Below, in pieces: positions 16,959 through 25,007 of a stretch of 49,455 bases of DNA (positions are counted from its first letter, which is position 1; every line of letters begins with the position of its first letter). Location: positions 1 through 49,455 of the forward strand of contig JAKSMO010000011.1 of assembly GCA_024400545.1 (NCBI GenBank). The letters run 5' to 3'. The position numbers and the translations under genes are program-made. The stretch is from Bacteroidales bacterium (lineage in GTDB: Bacteria; Bacteroidota; Bacteroidia; Bacteroidales; P3). The notes below the pieces were generated by a model, which was not told the origin of the DNA, made no database searches, and saw only the letters and a program-made list of their open reading frames with translations.

Positions 16959-17476
16959 ATATGATATTCTTTTAATTGTCGTTTTAAAGCGACGCGAGCA
17001 CGGAAGATATACACCTGCACTTGTTGGTCGCTTATGTTGAGTATGTTTGCTATTTCTTTGTAAGAATATCCCTCTACGTCACGCAGTTGCACACATTCGC
17101 GTTGCACTTGCGGCAGGGTGCTCATGGCTCGGTTGATGGCTTCTTTGAGGTCGAAGCTGTCGTCGGGTGCCAAAGATTCCTCCTGCGTGTTGCCTTGGGC
17201 GCTACGCACCTTGTCGTATCGCATTCGGCTTATCAGGTGGTTGTGGACTACGCTCAGAAGAAAGGCCTTGCCCTTTTCCCAACGTACCTCCTCGCGGTGC
17301 TCCCACAATTTGGCAAAAGCTTCCTGCACAGCATCTTTGCAACACTCAGCATCGTCGCAGCATGAGCACGCAAAGCGGTAAGCATCATCCGCCCAGAGGT
17401 CCACTCCCTTGTTATATTCCTTACAATTCAATGTTTTTTTCAAGTTTTCTGCTATATAGACGCACAACACCCCCAT
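16955..17476 (-). CDS. ECF-type RNA polymerase sigma factor
   Basis: 173 residues from ATG 17476; an in-frame ATG at 17539 would add 21 residues, but that stretch holds a -7-like element and a direct repeat and does not look coding. Region 2 contains DAVQEAFAKLWEHREEVRWEKGKAFLLSVVHNHLISRMRYDK; region 4 contains TLPQVQRECVQLRDVEGYSYKEIANIL and the ISDQQVQVYIFRARVALKRQ helix. It directs RNA polymerase to a small set of promoters. Odd: five cysteines in ten residues, C37-S-C39-C40-x4-C45-C46, in the first helices of region 2. A redox or metal role is inference. The anti-sigma gene overlaps its stop by 4 bases. Confidence 0.92.
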   Translation of the reverse strand: MGVLCVYIAENLKKTLNCKEYNKGVDLWADDAYRFACSCCDDAECCKDAVQEAFAKLWEHREEVRWEKGKAFLLSVVHNHLISRMRYDKVRSAQGNTQEESLAPDDSFDLKEAINRAMSTLPQVQRECVQLRDVEGYSYKEIANILNISDQQVQVYIFRARVALKRQLKEYHI

Positions 17477-17493
17477 TTTATTACACCTAAGGG

Positions 17494-17539
17494 CAAAAAT
17501 ATTTCCATCAGTCCACCAGATGTGCCAATTATGTGCCAA
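17494..17539 (-). promoter_or_regulatory. Candidate promoter and direct-repeat site of the sigma operon
   Basis: Plus-strand ATGTGCCAA occurs twice, 11 bases apart (17520-17528 and 17531-17539), one helical turn, so both copies face the same side of DNA. Minus-strand TATTTTTG (17501-17494) follows as a possible -7 element, 18 bases before the sigma start. No TTTG at the usual distance; the repeats may be an activator site or an ECF-specific promoter part. Confidence 0.4.
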
Positions 17540-17745
17540 ACACGTGGGATTTTACACATTATTCATAATGTTTTTTGTGAGTTTTTATACATTTTTCATG
17601 GCTAACTGAGAAAATATGACGGGAGATTGGCCAGAAAAACACTTTCCAAACGCCCCCAACAAGGCTTGATAACACTATGTTGAAAAATATTTATTATAAA
17701 TTCAAAATATTTATGTAACTTTGCCACATCAAAAATTCTAGTATC

Positions 17746-18159
17746 ATGATCACTAAAAAAGGTAGTTCTTTACTCATTTTGTTGGCAGTTACGCCACTTC
17801 TCTTTATGGGTTGCAAGCATGCACAACCTGCCGAGGAACCTATTTTTGACACCGTTGTGGTGGAACCCGAACTTGAAATTGAAGAGGAAGAACCCGAAAT
17901 TATCGAAGAAACTCCTGCTCCCGCACCTGCTGTTGTGCGCCCGGCAGTGAAGAAAGAACCTGTCAAGGACGAGGTGCTCTACATCTCCGGTCATGGCGCC
18001 AACGGTCGTGTTTGGGGTCATATCACCATGAAGGGCAACAAAGGCACTGGCACCGTTACCGACGAGCACGAGAACGCGCTCACCGTTAGCTGCACCCGCC
18101 AGGGCGAAGAGCTGATTTGCTACGACCAGAATAGCCGTCAGTACATCTTCCGCTTGTAA
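17746..18159 (+). CDS. Small exported lipoprotein
   Basis: 137 residues. Lipoprotein signal with lipobox LLFMGC (C23). Then an acidic, proline-rich linker (about 30-75, repeated EEEEPEI and PAPAP), and a C-terminal globular part (about 75-137), VLYISGHGANGRVWGHITMK to the end, probably beta-rich. I do not recognise the domain. It is divergent from the sigma operon with 269 bases between; a TAACTTTG element lies at 17716-17723, 23 bases before the start. A hairpin (18185-18214) follows the stop. Confidence 0.8.
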   Translation: MITKKGSSLLILLAVTPLLFMGCKHAQPAEEPIFDTVVVEPELEIEEEEPEIIEETPAPAPAVVRPAVKKEPVKDEVLYISGHGANGRVWGHITMKGNKGTGTVTDEHENALTVSCTRQGEELICYDQNSRQYIFRL

Positions 18160-18184
18160 TCATCCCCTTTCAGGCGTACTTTAT

Positions 18185-18214
18185 GTGGCATGGCAGTTTA
18201 TCTGTCGTTGCCAC
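18185..18214 (+). terminator. Possible weak terminator after lipoprotein gene
   Basis: Hairpin GTGGCA/TGCCAC with inner GGCAG/CTGTC around loop TTTAT, 26 bases past the stop; followed by only TTTA, so termination would be weak. Confidence 0.4.
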
Positions 18215-18263
18215 TTTAAGTGCATCTATCAACTGAGAATAATAATTAAAGTTTATCATAATA

Positions 18264-19112
18264 ATGAAATCTACACAAGAACTTCAAACCATCGCTTCGC
18301 AGGTGCGTCGCGATATTCTCCGTATGACCACCGCCGCCAAATCGGGTCACCCGGGCGGCTCTCTCGGCACTGCTGATTGGATGACTGCCATGCAGTTCAA
18401 CATCATGAACCACGATCCCGAGCATTTCACCATGGACGGCAAGGGGCAGGACATGCTCTTCGTTTCGCAGGGCCACATCACTCCCGTTATCTATAGCACC
18501 ATGGCCCGTCGCGGCTTCTTCCCCGTGCAGGAACTTAGCACTTTCCGTATTTTTGGCACCCGTCTGCAGGGTCACCCCTCCACCGCACACAATCTTCCTG
18601 GCATCCGCATGGCTAGCGGTTCGTTGGGACAGGGCATGAGTGTGGGTATTGGTGCTGCTCTTGGCAAAAAGATGACTGGCGACAATACCTTGGTTTATAC
18701 CCTCCATGGCGACGGCGAGCTTCAGGAAGGTCAGATTTGGGAGGCTGCCATGTTTGCCGGTGCCAAGCACGTTGACAACCTTATCTCTACCATCGACTAC
18801 AACCGCCAGCAGATCGACGGCACCACCGACCAAGTGATGGACCTCGGCGACCTCAAGGCCAAGTTCGAATCTTTCATGTGGAAAGTCATTGTCATCAAGA
18901 ACGGTAACGATATGCAGCAGGTGCTCGACGGCATGGCCGAGGCTAAGGCTCAGGCCGGCAAGGGTATGCCCGTGTGCGTCATCCTTACCACCGAGATGGG
19001 CTATGGCGTTGATTTCATGCAGGGCACCAACAAGTATCACGGTGCTGTGCTCTCTGCCGACGACCTGCCCAAGGCTCTGGCTCAGATTGAAGAAACCCTT
19101 GGCGATTTTTAA
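18264..19112 (+). CDS. Transketolase, N-terminal subunit
   Basis: 282 residues, covering the thiamine diphosphate-binding half of transketolase. Motifs: SGHPGGSLGTADWM (about 28), GSLGQGMSVGIGAALGKK, and the TPP motif GDGELQEGQIWEAAMFAG ending IDYN. Together with the C-terminal subunit gene (20617-21570) it would form the heterodimer that moves two-carbon units in the pentose phosphate pathway. The two halves are separated by 1.5 kb holding a VWA protein gene, which is unusual; split subunits are normally adjacent. Short GTGAA-type repeats follow the stop. Confidence 0.95.
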   Translation: MKSTQELQTIASQVRRDILRMTTAAKSGHPGGSLGTADWMTAMQFNIMNHDPEHFTMDGKGQDMLFVSQGHITPVIYSTMARRGFFPVQELSTFRIFGTRLQGHPSTAHNLPGIRMASGSLGQGMSVGIGAALGKKMTGDNTLVYTLHGDGELQEGQIWEAAMFAGAKHVDNLISTIDYNRQQIDGTTDQVMDLGDLKAKFESFMWKVIVIKNGNDMQQVLDGMAEAKAQAGKGMPVCVILTTEMGYGVDFMQGTNKYHGAVLSADDLPKALAQIEETLGDF

Positions 19113-19165
19113 TCAGTGAATGGTGAACAGTGAACGGTGTACAGTGATGGGTGAACTGTGATCGG
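19113..19165. repeat. Single arm of GTGATC-type repeat
   Basis: Reiterated GTGAACAGTGAACGGTG and GTGATGGGTGAACTGTGATC units, like the left arm of the palindromes at 21584 and 32640 but without their core and right arm. Lies directly after the transketolase N-subunit stop. Confidence 0.5.
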
Positions 19166-19184
19166 CAATGAAAATAATAAGATA

Positions 19185-20543
19185 GTGAAACGTATCTTGC
19201 TCATAGTAATGCTTATGGCCATCGGCTTTGTTGCCATGGCGCAGAAAAGCACTGCGGCACCGCAGAAGACGCGTGTGCTACTCGTCCTCGACTGCTCTCA
19301 GAGCATGTGGGATAAGTGGCAGAGCGACTCCAAGATTAAGGTGACGCAGAAGGTGTTGTTGCGCCTGCTCGACAGCATTCAGTCCCGGCCCGATGTGGAG
19401 GTGGCTTTGCGCGTATTCGGTCATCTGAACGACCACGCCTATGGCACCAGCCTCGAAGTACCCTTCGAGAAAAACAACATCTACAAGCTGCAGAGCAAGA
19501 TTAAGACTCTTGTACCCAACGGCGGATGCAACGCGGCCACGGCGCTCAGCAAATCGCTCAACGACTTTCCCCAAGACCCCAAATCACGCAACATCATCGT
19601 TGTCATCACCGACCATATTAATGATCCTGATGGCGACATCGTGGAGGTGACTGAAAAGATCGAGGAGAGCGGCAACGTGGTTCGCACCGAATTCATAGGC
19701 ATTGGCGACAAAAAGAATTTCCAAAACACCGACGACATCCTTCTGGACTTCGCCTGGAACGAGGACTTTCTGTTTGACGCGCTGAATCGAACCTTCAACA
19801 CCGTTAGTAAGATTGCCCACCTGCCTTTAACCTTGGAAGATGCTAATGGACTTTTTGAGACCGACATCCCCGTGGCCTTCTTCGACCATAGGACCCATGC
19901 TCTCAAATTTGCCACCATCTACCACTATGACACTGAGAATGGTATCGACACCTTGCAAGTGGACCCGTTGGTCGATTACGACGTGGTCGTTTACACCAAG
20001 CCCAAGCAGGTATTCCGCAGTCACCGTTTCAACGATGGCATTGTCACGGCACTGCCCGCCTACCAAGGAAGCCTTTCCATACAGTTGGTCAACAAGCGCA
20101 CTCAGTTTCAGGTGCCCGACTACACCGTACTAGTGCGGCAGCACGATAGCACGGCTATTCTTGCCAGCCAGCCGATAGGAGCCAAGGCCAATTACCTTGT
20201 AGGCCGATACGATATTGATGTACTCACCACTCCCGTTACCCATCTCGGCAATGTGATCATCCGTCAGGGTGCCAACACCAGCCTGCAGATACCCATGCCG
20301 GGGCAGCTGGCCCTCAGCAAGCCCAAAGTGGCAACCACAGGAAGTGTCTTTGTGCTTAAAAACGGTACCATGCAATGGGTCTGCGACCTCAATCCTACCA
20401 CCTTCGACGAGCGTATCGTGCTAATGCCCGGTAGCTACCAGGTAGTCTTGCGCCCTGTCGAGGCCACAAAGTACTCCGCCGTCCGCACAGCTGGTTTCAC
20501 CATCACCTCGGCCCAACAAACAGCCGTGAATTTAGAAAAATAG
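19185..20543 (+). CDS. Exported VWA-domain protein
   Basis: 452 residues from GTG 19185 (MKRILLIVMLMAIGFVAMAQ); an upstream GTG at 19158 adds nine residues without improving the signal peptide. The signal ends near residue 20. A von Willebrand A domain covers about residues 25-200 with the metal site DCSQSMW (DxSxS). The rest (about 215-452) looks beta-rich, with several repeated beta-sandwich-like parts. Function unknown; VWA domains bind protein partners through a metal. It lies between the two transketolase subunit genes on the same strand, with a hairpin after its stop. Confidence 0.85.
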   Translation: MKRILLIVMLMAIGFVAMAQKSTAAPQKTRVLLVLDCSQSMWDKWQSDSKIKVTQKVLLRLLDSIQSRPDVEVALRVFGHLNDHAYGTSLEVPFEKNNIYKLQSKIKTLVPNGGCNAATALSKSLNDFPQDPKSRNIIVVITDHINDPDGDIVEVTEKIEESGNVVRTEFIGIGDKKNFQNTDDILLDFAWNEDFLFDALNRTFNTVSKIAHLPLTLEDANGLFETDIPVAFFDHRTHALKFATIYHYDTENGIDTLQVDPLVDYDVVVYTKPKQVFRSHRFNDGIVTALPAYQGSLSIQLVNKRTQFQVPDYTVLVRQHDSTAILASQPIGAKANYLVGRYDIDVLTTPVTHLGNVIIRQGANTSLQIPMPGQLALSKPKVATTGSVFVLKNGTMQWVCDLNPTTFDERIVLMPGSYQVVLRPVEATKYSAVRTAGFTITSAQQTAVNLEK

Positions 20544-20551
20544 TTGAATCG

Positions 20552-20586
20552 ATATTTGTTAGTTTGGCAAGCGAACCAACAAATAT
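20552..20586. repeat. Hairpin between VWA and transketolase C genes
   Basis: ATATTTGTT (20552-20560) pairs perfectly with AACAAATAT (20578-20586), and the stem extends inward with one mismatch and one G-T pair. It could stop or process the transcript between the two genes; no T-run follows on either strand, so it is not a classical terminator. Confidence 0.6.
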
Positions 20587-20616
20587 AATTAATAATAGAA
20601 TAAATACATATAATAT

Positions 20617-21570
20617 ATGAAACCCTACGAAAACAAGAAATCCATGGAACTCCGCGCCGGTTTCGGCCAAGGTCTCGTTGAGGCCGGCCAGGCCAACGAG
20701 AACGTTGTGGCTCTCAGTGCCGACGTTTGCGGTTCCGTAAAGATCAATGATTTTGCCAAAGCTTTCCCCGAGCGTTTCGTGCAGTGCGGTATTGCCGAAG
20801 CCAACATGGTAGGCATTGCGGCAGGCATGTCGCTCTGTGGCAAAGTGCCCTTCCTTGGTGGTTTTGCCGAGTTCGTCACCGGTCGCGTCTATGACCAGAT
20901 TCGTCAGGTGGTGTGCTATTCCAACAAGAATGTGAAAGTCTGTGGTTCTCACGCCGGTATCTCCCTCGGTGAAGATGGCGCCACCCACCAGACTATGGAG
21001 GATATCGCCCTGATGAAAGTGCTGCCCAATATGACCGTTCTTGTGCCTTGCGACTACAACCAGGCCAAGGCTGCCACCCTTGCTGCTGCCGAGCACGTAG
21101 GTCCTGTCTATCTCCGTCTGGGTCGTTCCAAGATGCCCAACTTCACCGAAGAAGGTGCTAAGTTCGAAATCGGCAAGGCTCAGCTTATGAACGAAGGTAA
21201 GGATGTCACCCTCTTTGCTTGTGGTCATCTGGTTTGGGAAGCCCTCGAAGCTGCCAAGGCTCTTGAAGCCGAAGGTATCAGCGCCGAGGTTATCAACATC
21301 CACACCATCAAGCCCCTTGACGTTGAGGCTATCGTGGCTTCTGCCAAGAAGACCGGTGCCGTTGTTACTTGCGAAGAGCACCTCTTCAACGGTGGTATGG
21401 GCGACAGCGTAGCACAGACCCTGGCCCTTCACTGCCCCACTCCCATGGAGTATGTGGCTGTTGACGACAAGTTTGGCGAGAGCGGTACCCCCGATGAGAT
21501 GCTCACCAACTATGGTCTTCGCGCCAACAACATCGTTGAGAAAGTGCATGCTGTTTTGAAGAGAAAATAA
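20617..21570 (+). CDS. Transketolase, C-terminal subunit
   Basis: 317 residues, covering the pyrimidine-binding and C-terminal domains of transketolase. The conserved glutamate is in RFVQCGIAEANMVGIAAGM; SHAGISLGEDGATHQTMEDIALM and YLRLGRSKMPNF are typical. It pairs with the N-terminal subunit encoded 1.5 kb upstream. Full length for the family. It is followed by TTGATAAATATCAGT and a palindromic repeat, which may end the transcript. Confidence 0.95.
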   Translation: MKPYENKKSMELRAGFGQGLVEAGQANENVVALSADVCGSVKINDFAKAFPERFVQCGIAEANMVGIAAGMSLCGKVPFLGGFAEFVTGRVYDQIRQVVCYSNKNVKVCGSHAGISLGEDGATHQTMEDIALMKVLPNMTVLVPCDYNQAKAATLAAAEHVGPVYLRLGRSKMPNFTEEGAKFEIGKAQLMNEGKDVTLFACGHLVWEALEAAKALEAEGISAEVINIHTIKPLDVEAIVASAKKTGAVVTCEEHLFNGGMGDSVAQTLALHCPTPMEYVAVDDKFGESGTPDEMLTNYGLRANNIVEKVHAVLKRK

Positions 21571-21583
21571 TTGATAAATATCA

Positions 21584-21665
21584 GTGATAGGTGATCTGTG
21601 AGCTGTGATCTGACAATACATTTGTCGGTTCACAGATCACTCATCACAGATCACACATCACTCAC
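21584..21665. repeat. Palindromic repeat with conserved core, copy 1
   Basis: Left arm of GTGATCTGTGA-type units, core CTGACAATACATTTGTC (21610-21626), right arm of TCACAGATCAC-type units. The same core occurs at 32640-32707. Lies after the transketolase C-subunit gene. Confidence 0.8.
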
Positions 21666-21669
21666 TACC

Positions 21670-22203
21670 ATGCATATCGCTGTTTTTTGTGCTTCCCGCA
21701 TGGGTAGCAACCCCAAATACCAATCAACTGCCCAAGAGCTTGGGCAGTTGGTTGCTTTGCATGGCCACACCCTGGTCTATGGTGGCAGCAACCTCGGTTA
21801 CATGGGCGTCGTTTCCACCGCCGCGCTTGATGCTGGCGGTCGAGTTATCAGCATCATCCCTACTATCTTCTCGCCCGAGGTTATCAACTCCCAGCCCCGT
21901 GCCGAAACACGACTGGTCACTTCTATGCAGGAGCGTAAAAGCCAGATGATTGACCTGTGTGATGCCTTTATTGCCTTGCCAGGTGGCATAGGCACTCTCG
22001 ACGAGGTGTTTGAAGTGCTTATGTCCAATCAGCTCAATCTTTGCAACAAACCTATGGCGCTGCTCAATATCGATGGCTATTTCGACCCGCTGCTCCAGCA
22101 AATTGACCGCATGATTGCCGACGGGCTCCTCCTTCCGCAATCCATCCGGGCACTTAGCGTTGCATCTACTCCCGCAAGCCTCCTGGCCGAGATAGAGAAA
22201 TAA
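21670..22203 (+). CDS. LOG-family (TIGR00730) Rossmann-fold protein
   Basis: 177 residues from ATG 21670; the 24 codons upstream in frame fall inside the palindromic repeat and are not coding. Motifs of the LOG/lysine decarboxylase-like family: GGSNLGYMG (about 35) and PGGIGTLDEVFEVL (about 105). Characterised members release adenine or cytokinin-like bases from nucleoside 5'-monophosphates. In gut bacteria the physiological role is probably nucleotide salvage or repair; that is inference. Length is normal. Confidence 0.9.
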   Translation: MHIAVFCASRMGSNPKYQSTAQELGQLVALHGHTLVYGGSNLGYMGVVSTAALDAGGRVISIIPTIFSPEVINSQPRAETRLVTSMQERKSQMIDLCDAFIALPGGIGTLDEVFEVLMSNQLNLCNKPMALLNIDGYFDPLLQQIDRMIADGLLLPQSIRALSVASTPASLLAEIEK

Positions 22204-22241
22204 CCCGCCATAACGCACAACTCAGAAACTCTCAATACAAA

Positions 22242-22928
22242 TTGGCCTACCTTCTCACCAAGTCAAAATACATTCGCGGACTCCAATGTCCCAAGGCTAT
22301 GTTCCTCGATGTCCATGCGCCCCATTTGGCTTATTATCCACCCGAAACCTTGGCCCGTTTCCGGAGGGGACGCGACTTTGAAAAGAGCTTCAAGGATACT
22401 TTCCCTCATGGCATTGACATCAGTGCCCGACTTAAAGGCAATGTTTCGGCCTATCCGCAACTCACGGCCGACTTATTGTCTGCCCCAGGAGAGGTGGCTC
22501 TCTTCGAGGCCGGTTTCCTCTACAACGATGTGTTGGTACTTGCCGACGTGGTGCACAAAACCGCCGAAGGCATCGTCACCATCTTCGAGGTCAAAAATAG
22601 TGTTCATGTCTCCGACACTTTCCGCAACGACGTCGCCATCCAGCACTATGTCATCTCCCATGCCTTGCCGGCTATTGTGGTGGCCGACATTTTCTGCCAG
22701 GGTCTTACGCTCCAAAACTTCTTTGTTCTCTTCAACGACGGTCACGATGGATTCCTTCGCGAAGACCTCATTCAGCCTAGTCAGTCGCAACATTCTGTAA
22801 TAGAGCAAAACATAAACCATTTCAAGCAAGTTATCCTTGGTCAGGAACCCTCAGTTCCCATGTCGCCCCATTGCGATGCTCCCTATGCTTGTCCCTACAA
22901 AGGCTATTGCAGAAAACGCGGGGAGTGA
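22242..22928 (+). CDS. Cas4/Dna2-like PD-(D/E)XK nuclease with Fe-S cysteines
   Basis: 228 residues from TTG 22242; no ATG precedes the conserved start LLTKSKYIRGLQCPK. Nuclease residues: aspartate in VLADVVHK and glutamate-lysine in FEVKNS, then NDVAIQHYVI (QxxxY). One cysteine near the N-terminus (C17) and a C-terminal group in HCDAPYACPYKGYC match the Fe-S layout of Cas4/Dna2-like and DUF2779 proteins. These cut single-stranded DNA ends. No CRISPR array or cas gene is in the window, so a role in DNA repair or an unknown defence is possible. It lies 38 bases after the LOG gene. Confidence 0.82.
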   Translation: MAYLLTKSKYIRGLQCPKAMFLDVHAPHLAYYPPETLARFRRGRDFEKSFKDTFPHGIDISARLKGNVSAYPQLTADLLSAPGEVALFEAGFLYNDVLVLADVVHKTAEGIVTIFEVKNSVHVSDTFRNDVAIQHYVISHALPAIVVADIFCQGLTLQNFFVLFNDGHDGFLREDLIQPSQSQHSVIEQNINHFKQVILGQEPSVPMSPHCDAPYACPYKGYCRKRGE

Positions 22929-22943
22929 AGCGTAGAGAAAGTA

Positions 22944-22961
22944 GATTACAATTCTGTTACA
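22944..22961 (+). promoter_or_regulatory. phoB: Candidate Pho box upstream of phoB
   Basis: Direct repeat GATTACA-ATTC-TGTTACA with an 11-base period, the spacing of PhoB sites. It nearly matches the box before oprP (CATTACA-GCAA-TGTTACA). It overlaps a possible -7 element TACATTTG (22958-22965). Suggests autoregulation of phoB-phoR. Confidence 0.6.
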
Positions 22962-23025
22962 TTTGTAGTCTCAACACAACATTCAAACCCCGTCTGCGTT
23001 ATGATTTTAAAAATAATGCACACTC

Positions 23026-23709
23026 ATGGCAAGAAAAATTTTAATTGTTGATGACGAACCCGATATCTGTGAGATTCTTCGTTTTAACCTTGATCTAGAG
23101 GGCTATGATGTCCAAGTGGAGGAAGGTCCTATCGACTTGGGGCCGGTGTTGCCCGATTTAATACTATTGGATGTGATGATGACTCCTAAGTCGGGATTTG
23201 AATGGGCGACTGAACTGAAATCCGATCAGCGTACAGCCTCCATTCCCATTATATTCTGCACTGCCAAAACCTTGGAGGACGATATTTTGCAAGGCTTTTC
23301 GCTAGGTAGCGACGACTATATCTGCAAGCCTTTCCGTATTAGCGAGGTGAAGGCTAGAGTGCAGGCAGTGCTGCGCCGATCAGGAGTTGGAGGATTGCTT
23401 TCATCCACAAACGAAGTGTGTAACACCCTTCGTTTCGATACTGTTATGCTAAATTTGGACAGCAAGGAGTGTTTTGTTGACGGCCAATCAATACCTTTTA
23501 CGAAAATAGAATTTGAAATATTGGCATTGCTGATATCCAACCGTGGTCAGGTCTTCTCGCGCGACATTATCCTCCAGCGGGTATGGCCGCAAAACACCAT
23601 AGTGCTGGACCGCACGGTGGATGTAAACATAGCGCGCATACGCAAGAAACTGGGTCGCTACGGCAGCCATCTGAAATCTAAGGTCGGCTATGGGTATATT
23701 TTTAATTGA
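23026..23709 (+). CDS. phoB: PhoB-like response regulator
   Basis: 227 residues. Receiver domain (1-115) with acidic pocket DDEPD, phosphoacceptor D49 in LLDVMM, and K101 in CKPF. C-terminal OmpR/PhoB winged helix (about 130-227) with RDIILQRVWPQ and DRTVDVNIARIRKKLG. The stretch between strand 2 and strand 3 (EEGPIDLGPVLPD) is about eight residues shorter than usual, so helix alpha-2 is reduced. It is followed 83 bases later by a PhoR-like kinase and faces the pst genes. A Pho-like box lies 65 bases upstream. phoB is the best reading; assignment rests on context as well as sequence. Confidence 0.87.
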   Translation: MARKILIVDDEPDICEILRFNLDLEGYDVQVEEGPIDLGPVLPDLILLDVMMTPKSGFEWATELKSDQRTASIPIIFCTAKTLEDDILQGFSLGSDDYICKPFRISEVKARVQAVLRRSGVGGLLSSTNEVCNTLRFDTVMLNLDSKECFVDGQSIPFTKIEFEILALLISNRGQVFSRDIILQRVWPQNTIVLDRTVDVNIARIRKKLGRYGSHLKSKVGYGYIFN

Positions 23710-23792
23710 TAGGAATCGTTGAGCAGCCTCAGGAAGGCTTGATTTCCAAACGTTGAATTCTTTGAGTTACTTCAAATTCACAAATTAATCCG

Positions 23793-25007
23793 ATGACAAA
23801 AATCAAACTATCAAACCATATTTTCGTCAGTGTTACTATCTTAGTGGCCTTGTTCACCATCTTTTTTGGCCTCTATGAATATGGGCGCGAGCGTGCGTTC
23901 AGGGTGGATATTTTGCATTCCCAATTACAGCTAAATAACTACCAATATATGGTTGGCTCCGCTGACCCCGATATTCGATTAACCATCACCGACACTTTGG
24001 GCAACGTGCTTTTCGATTCTGAAGAGAAGTCGGTAGAGCATATGGACAACCATTTGCAACGCAAAGAAATCCAGGAAGCTCTGCATAACGGAAGCGGGTT
24101 CGACATCAAACGAGTTTCGGAGACCAATGGCGAGAAACATTTCTATTCTGCCACACGTTTCGACAACCGCGTGGTTCGGTCGTCGGTTCCCTATTCGGCC
24201 GAACTGACATCATCGCTCCAGCACGACTACACCTTTCCCCTTTACACTGCAGGAATTATCACATTGCTGATGGTGATGTTGTACTTTCGATTCAAATATG
24301 CTCATAGCGAACACGAAAAACAACGTATCAAACGACAGTTAACTGAGAATGCTGCCCATGAGTTGAAAACCCCCGCAGCTACTATTGAAGGCTACCTTGA
24401 AACCCTTGTTTCCAACCCGGACCTCCCTGCTGAGAAACAACAAGAGTTCATTGATCGCTGCTACCATCAGAGTCGGCGTATGAGCAGTTTGTTGGCCGAT
24501 ATGAGTACGCTGACCCGTCTTGATGAAGCTCAACTCCTTCGCCCCACTACACTGGTTGATGTTACCTCTGTGTTGCGTCAAATTCAGGAGGAAACTGCCC
24601 CGCAATTCCAGGAGTGTGGAATTCAGTTGAAAACAAGCATTCCTCCCACACTCCCCATCCAAGGCGATGCCGCCCTTGTCTATTCCCTGTTCCGCAACAT
24701 CTATAACAACGCTTTGGCTTATGCTACCGATGCCACTATTTTTGAGGTGCAAGCTAAAATAGCCGGAAGTCATTATATGTTCCGTCTTAGCGACAATGGT
24801 GTCGGAGTTCCACCGGAGCACCTACCACACATCTTTGAAAGATTCTATCGTGTTGACAAAAGTCGGTCGCGACGTCTAGGTGGTACCGGGCTGGGGCTGG
24901 CAATTGCCAAGAATATAGCCATCCAATATGGTGGGTCCATCTCGGCCTCAGCCACCCCCGGCGGAGGGCTCACCATCATTGTCACACTGGCTCAGAGTGG
25001 TGTGTGA
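23793..25007 (+). CDS. phoR: PhoR-like sensor histidine kinase
   Basis: 404 residues. Two membrane segments (about 11-28 and 150-165) flank an extracytoplasmic sensor of about 120 residues. The kinase part has the H-box ENAAHELKTPAATIEGYLE with H189, the N-box FRNIYNNALAYA, G1 DNGVGVP, F-box FERFYRVDKSR and G2 GGTGLGLAIAKN. No PAS domain is obvious. It should phosphorylate the regulator encoded 83 bases upstream. Its last 26 bases overlap the 3' end of the convergent mgsA gene (24982-25007). Confidence 0.87.
   Translation: MTKIKLSNHIFVSVTILVALFTIFFGLYEYGRERAFRVDILHSQLQLNNYQYMVGSADPDIRLTITDTLGNVLFDSEEKSVEHMDNHLQRKEIQEALHNGSGFDIKRVSETNGEKHFYSATRFDNRVVRSSVPYSAELTSSLQHDYTFPLYTAGIITLLMVMLYFRFKYAHSEHEKQRIKRQLTENAAHELKTPAATIEGYLETLVSNPDLPAEKQQEFIDRCYHQSRRMSSLLADMSTLTRLDEAQLLRPTTLVDVTSVLRQIQEETAPQFQECGIQLKTSIPPTLPIQGDAALVYSLFRNIYNNALAYATDATIFEVQAKIAGSHYMFRLSDNGVGVPPEHLPHIFERFYRVDKSRSRRLGGTGLGLAIAKNIAIQYGGSISASATPGGGLTIIVTLAQSGV

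Noticed and set aside
17477-17539. Longer start of the ECF sigma factor
   Set aside because: The added codons contain a -7-like element and a direct repeat and encode an unlikely peptide (MAHNWHIWW).
21598-21669. Longer start of the LOG protein and long antisense frames starting MNRQMYCQIT
   Set aside because: These begin in palindromic repeats at 21584 and 32640; the shared peptide start is a translation of the repeat core, not a protein family.
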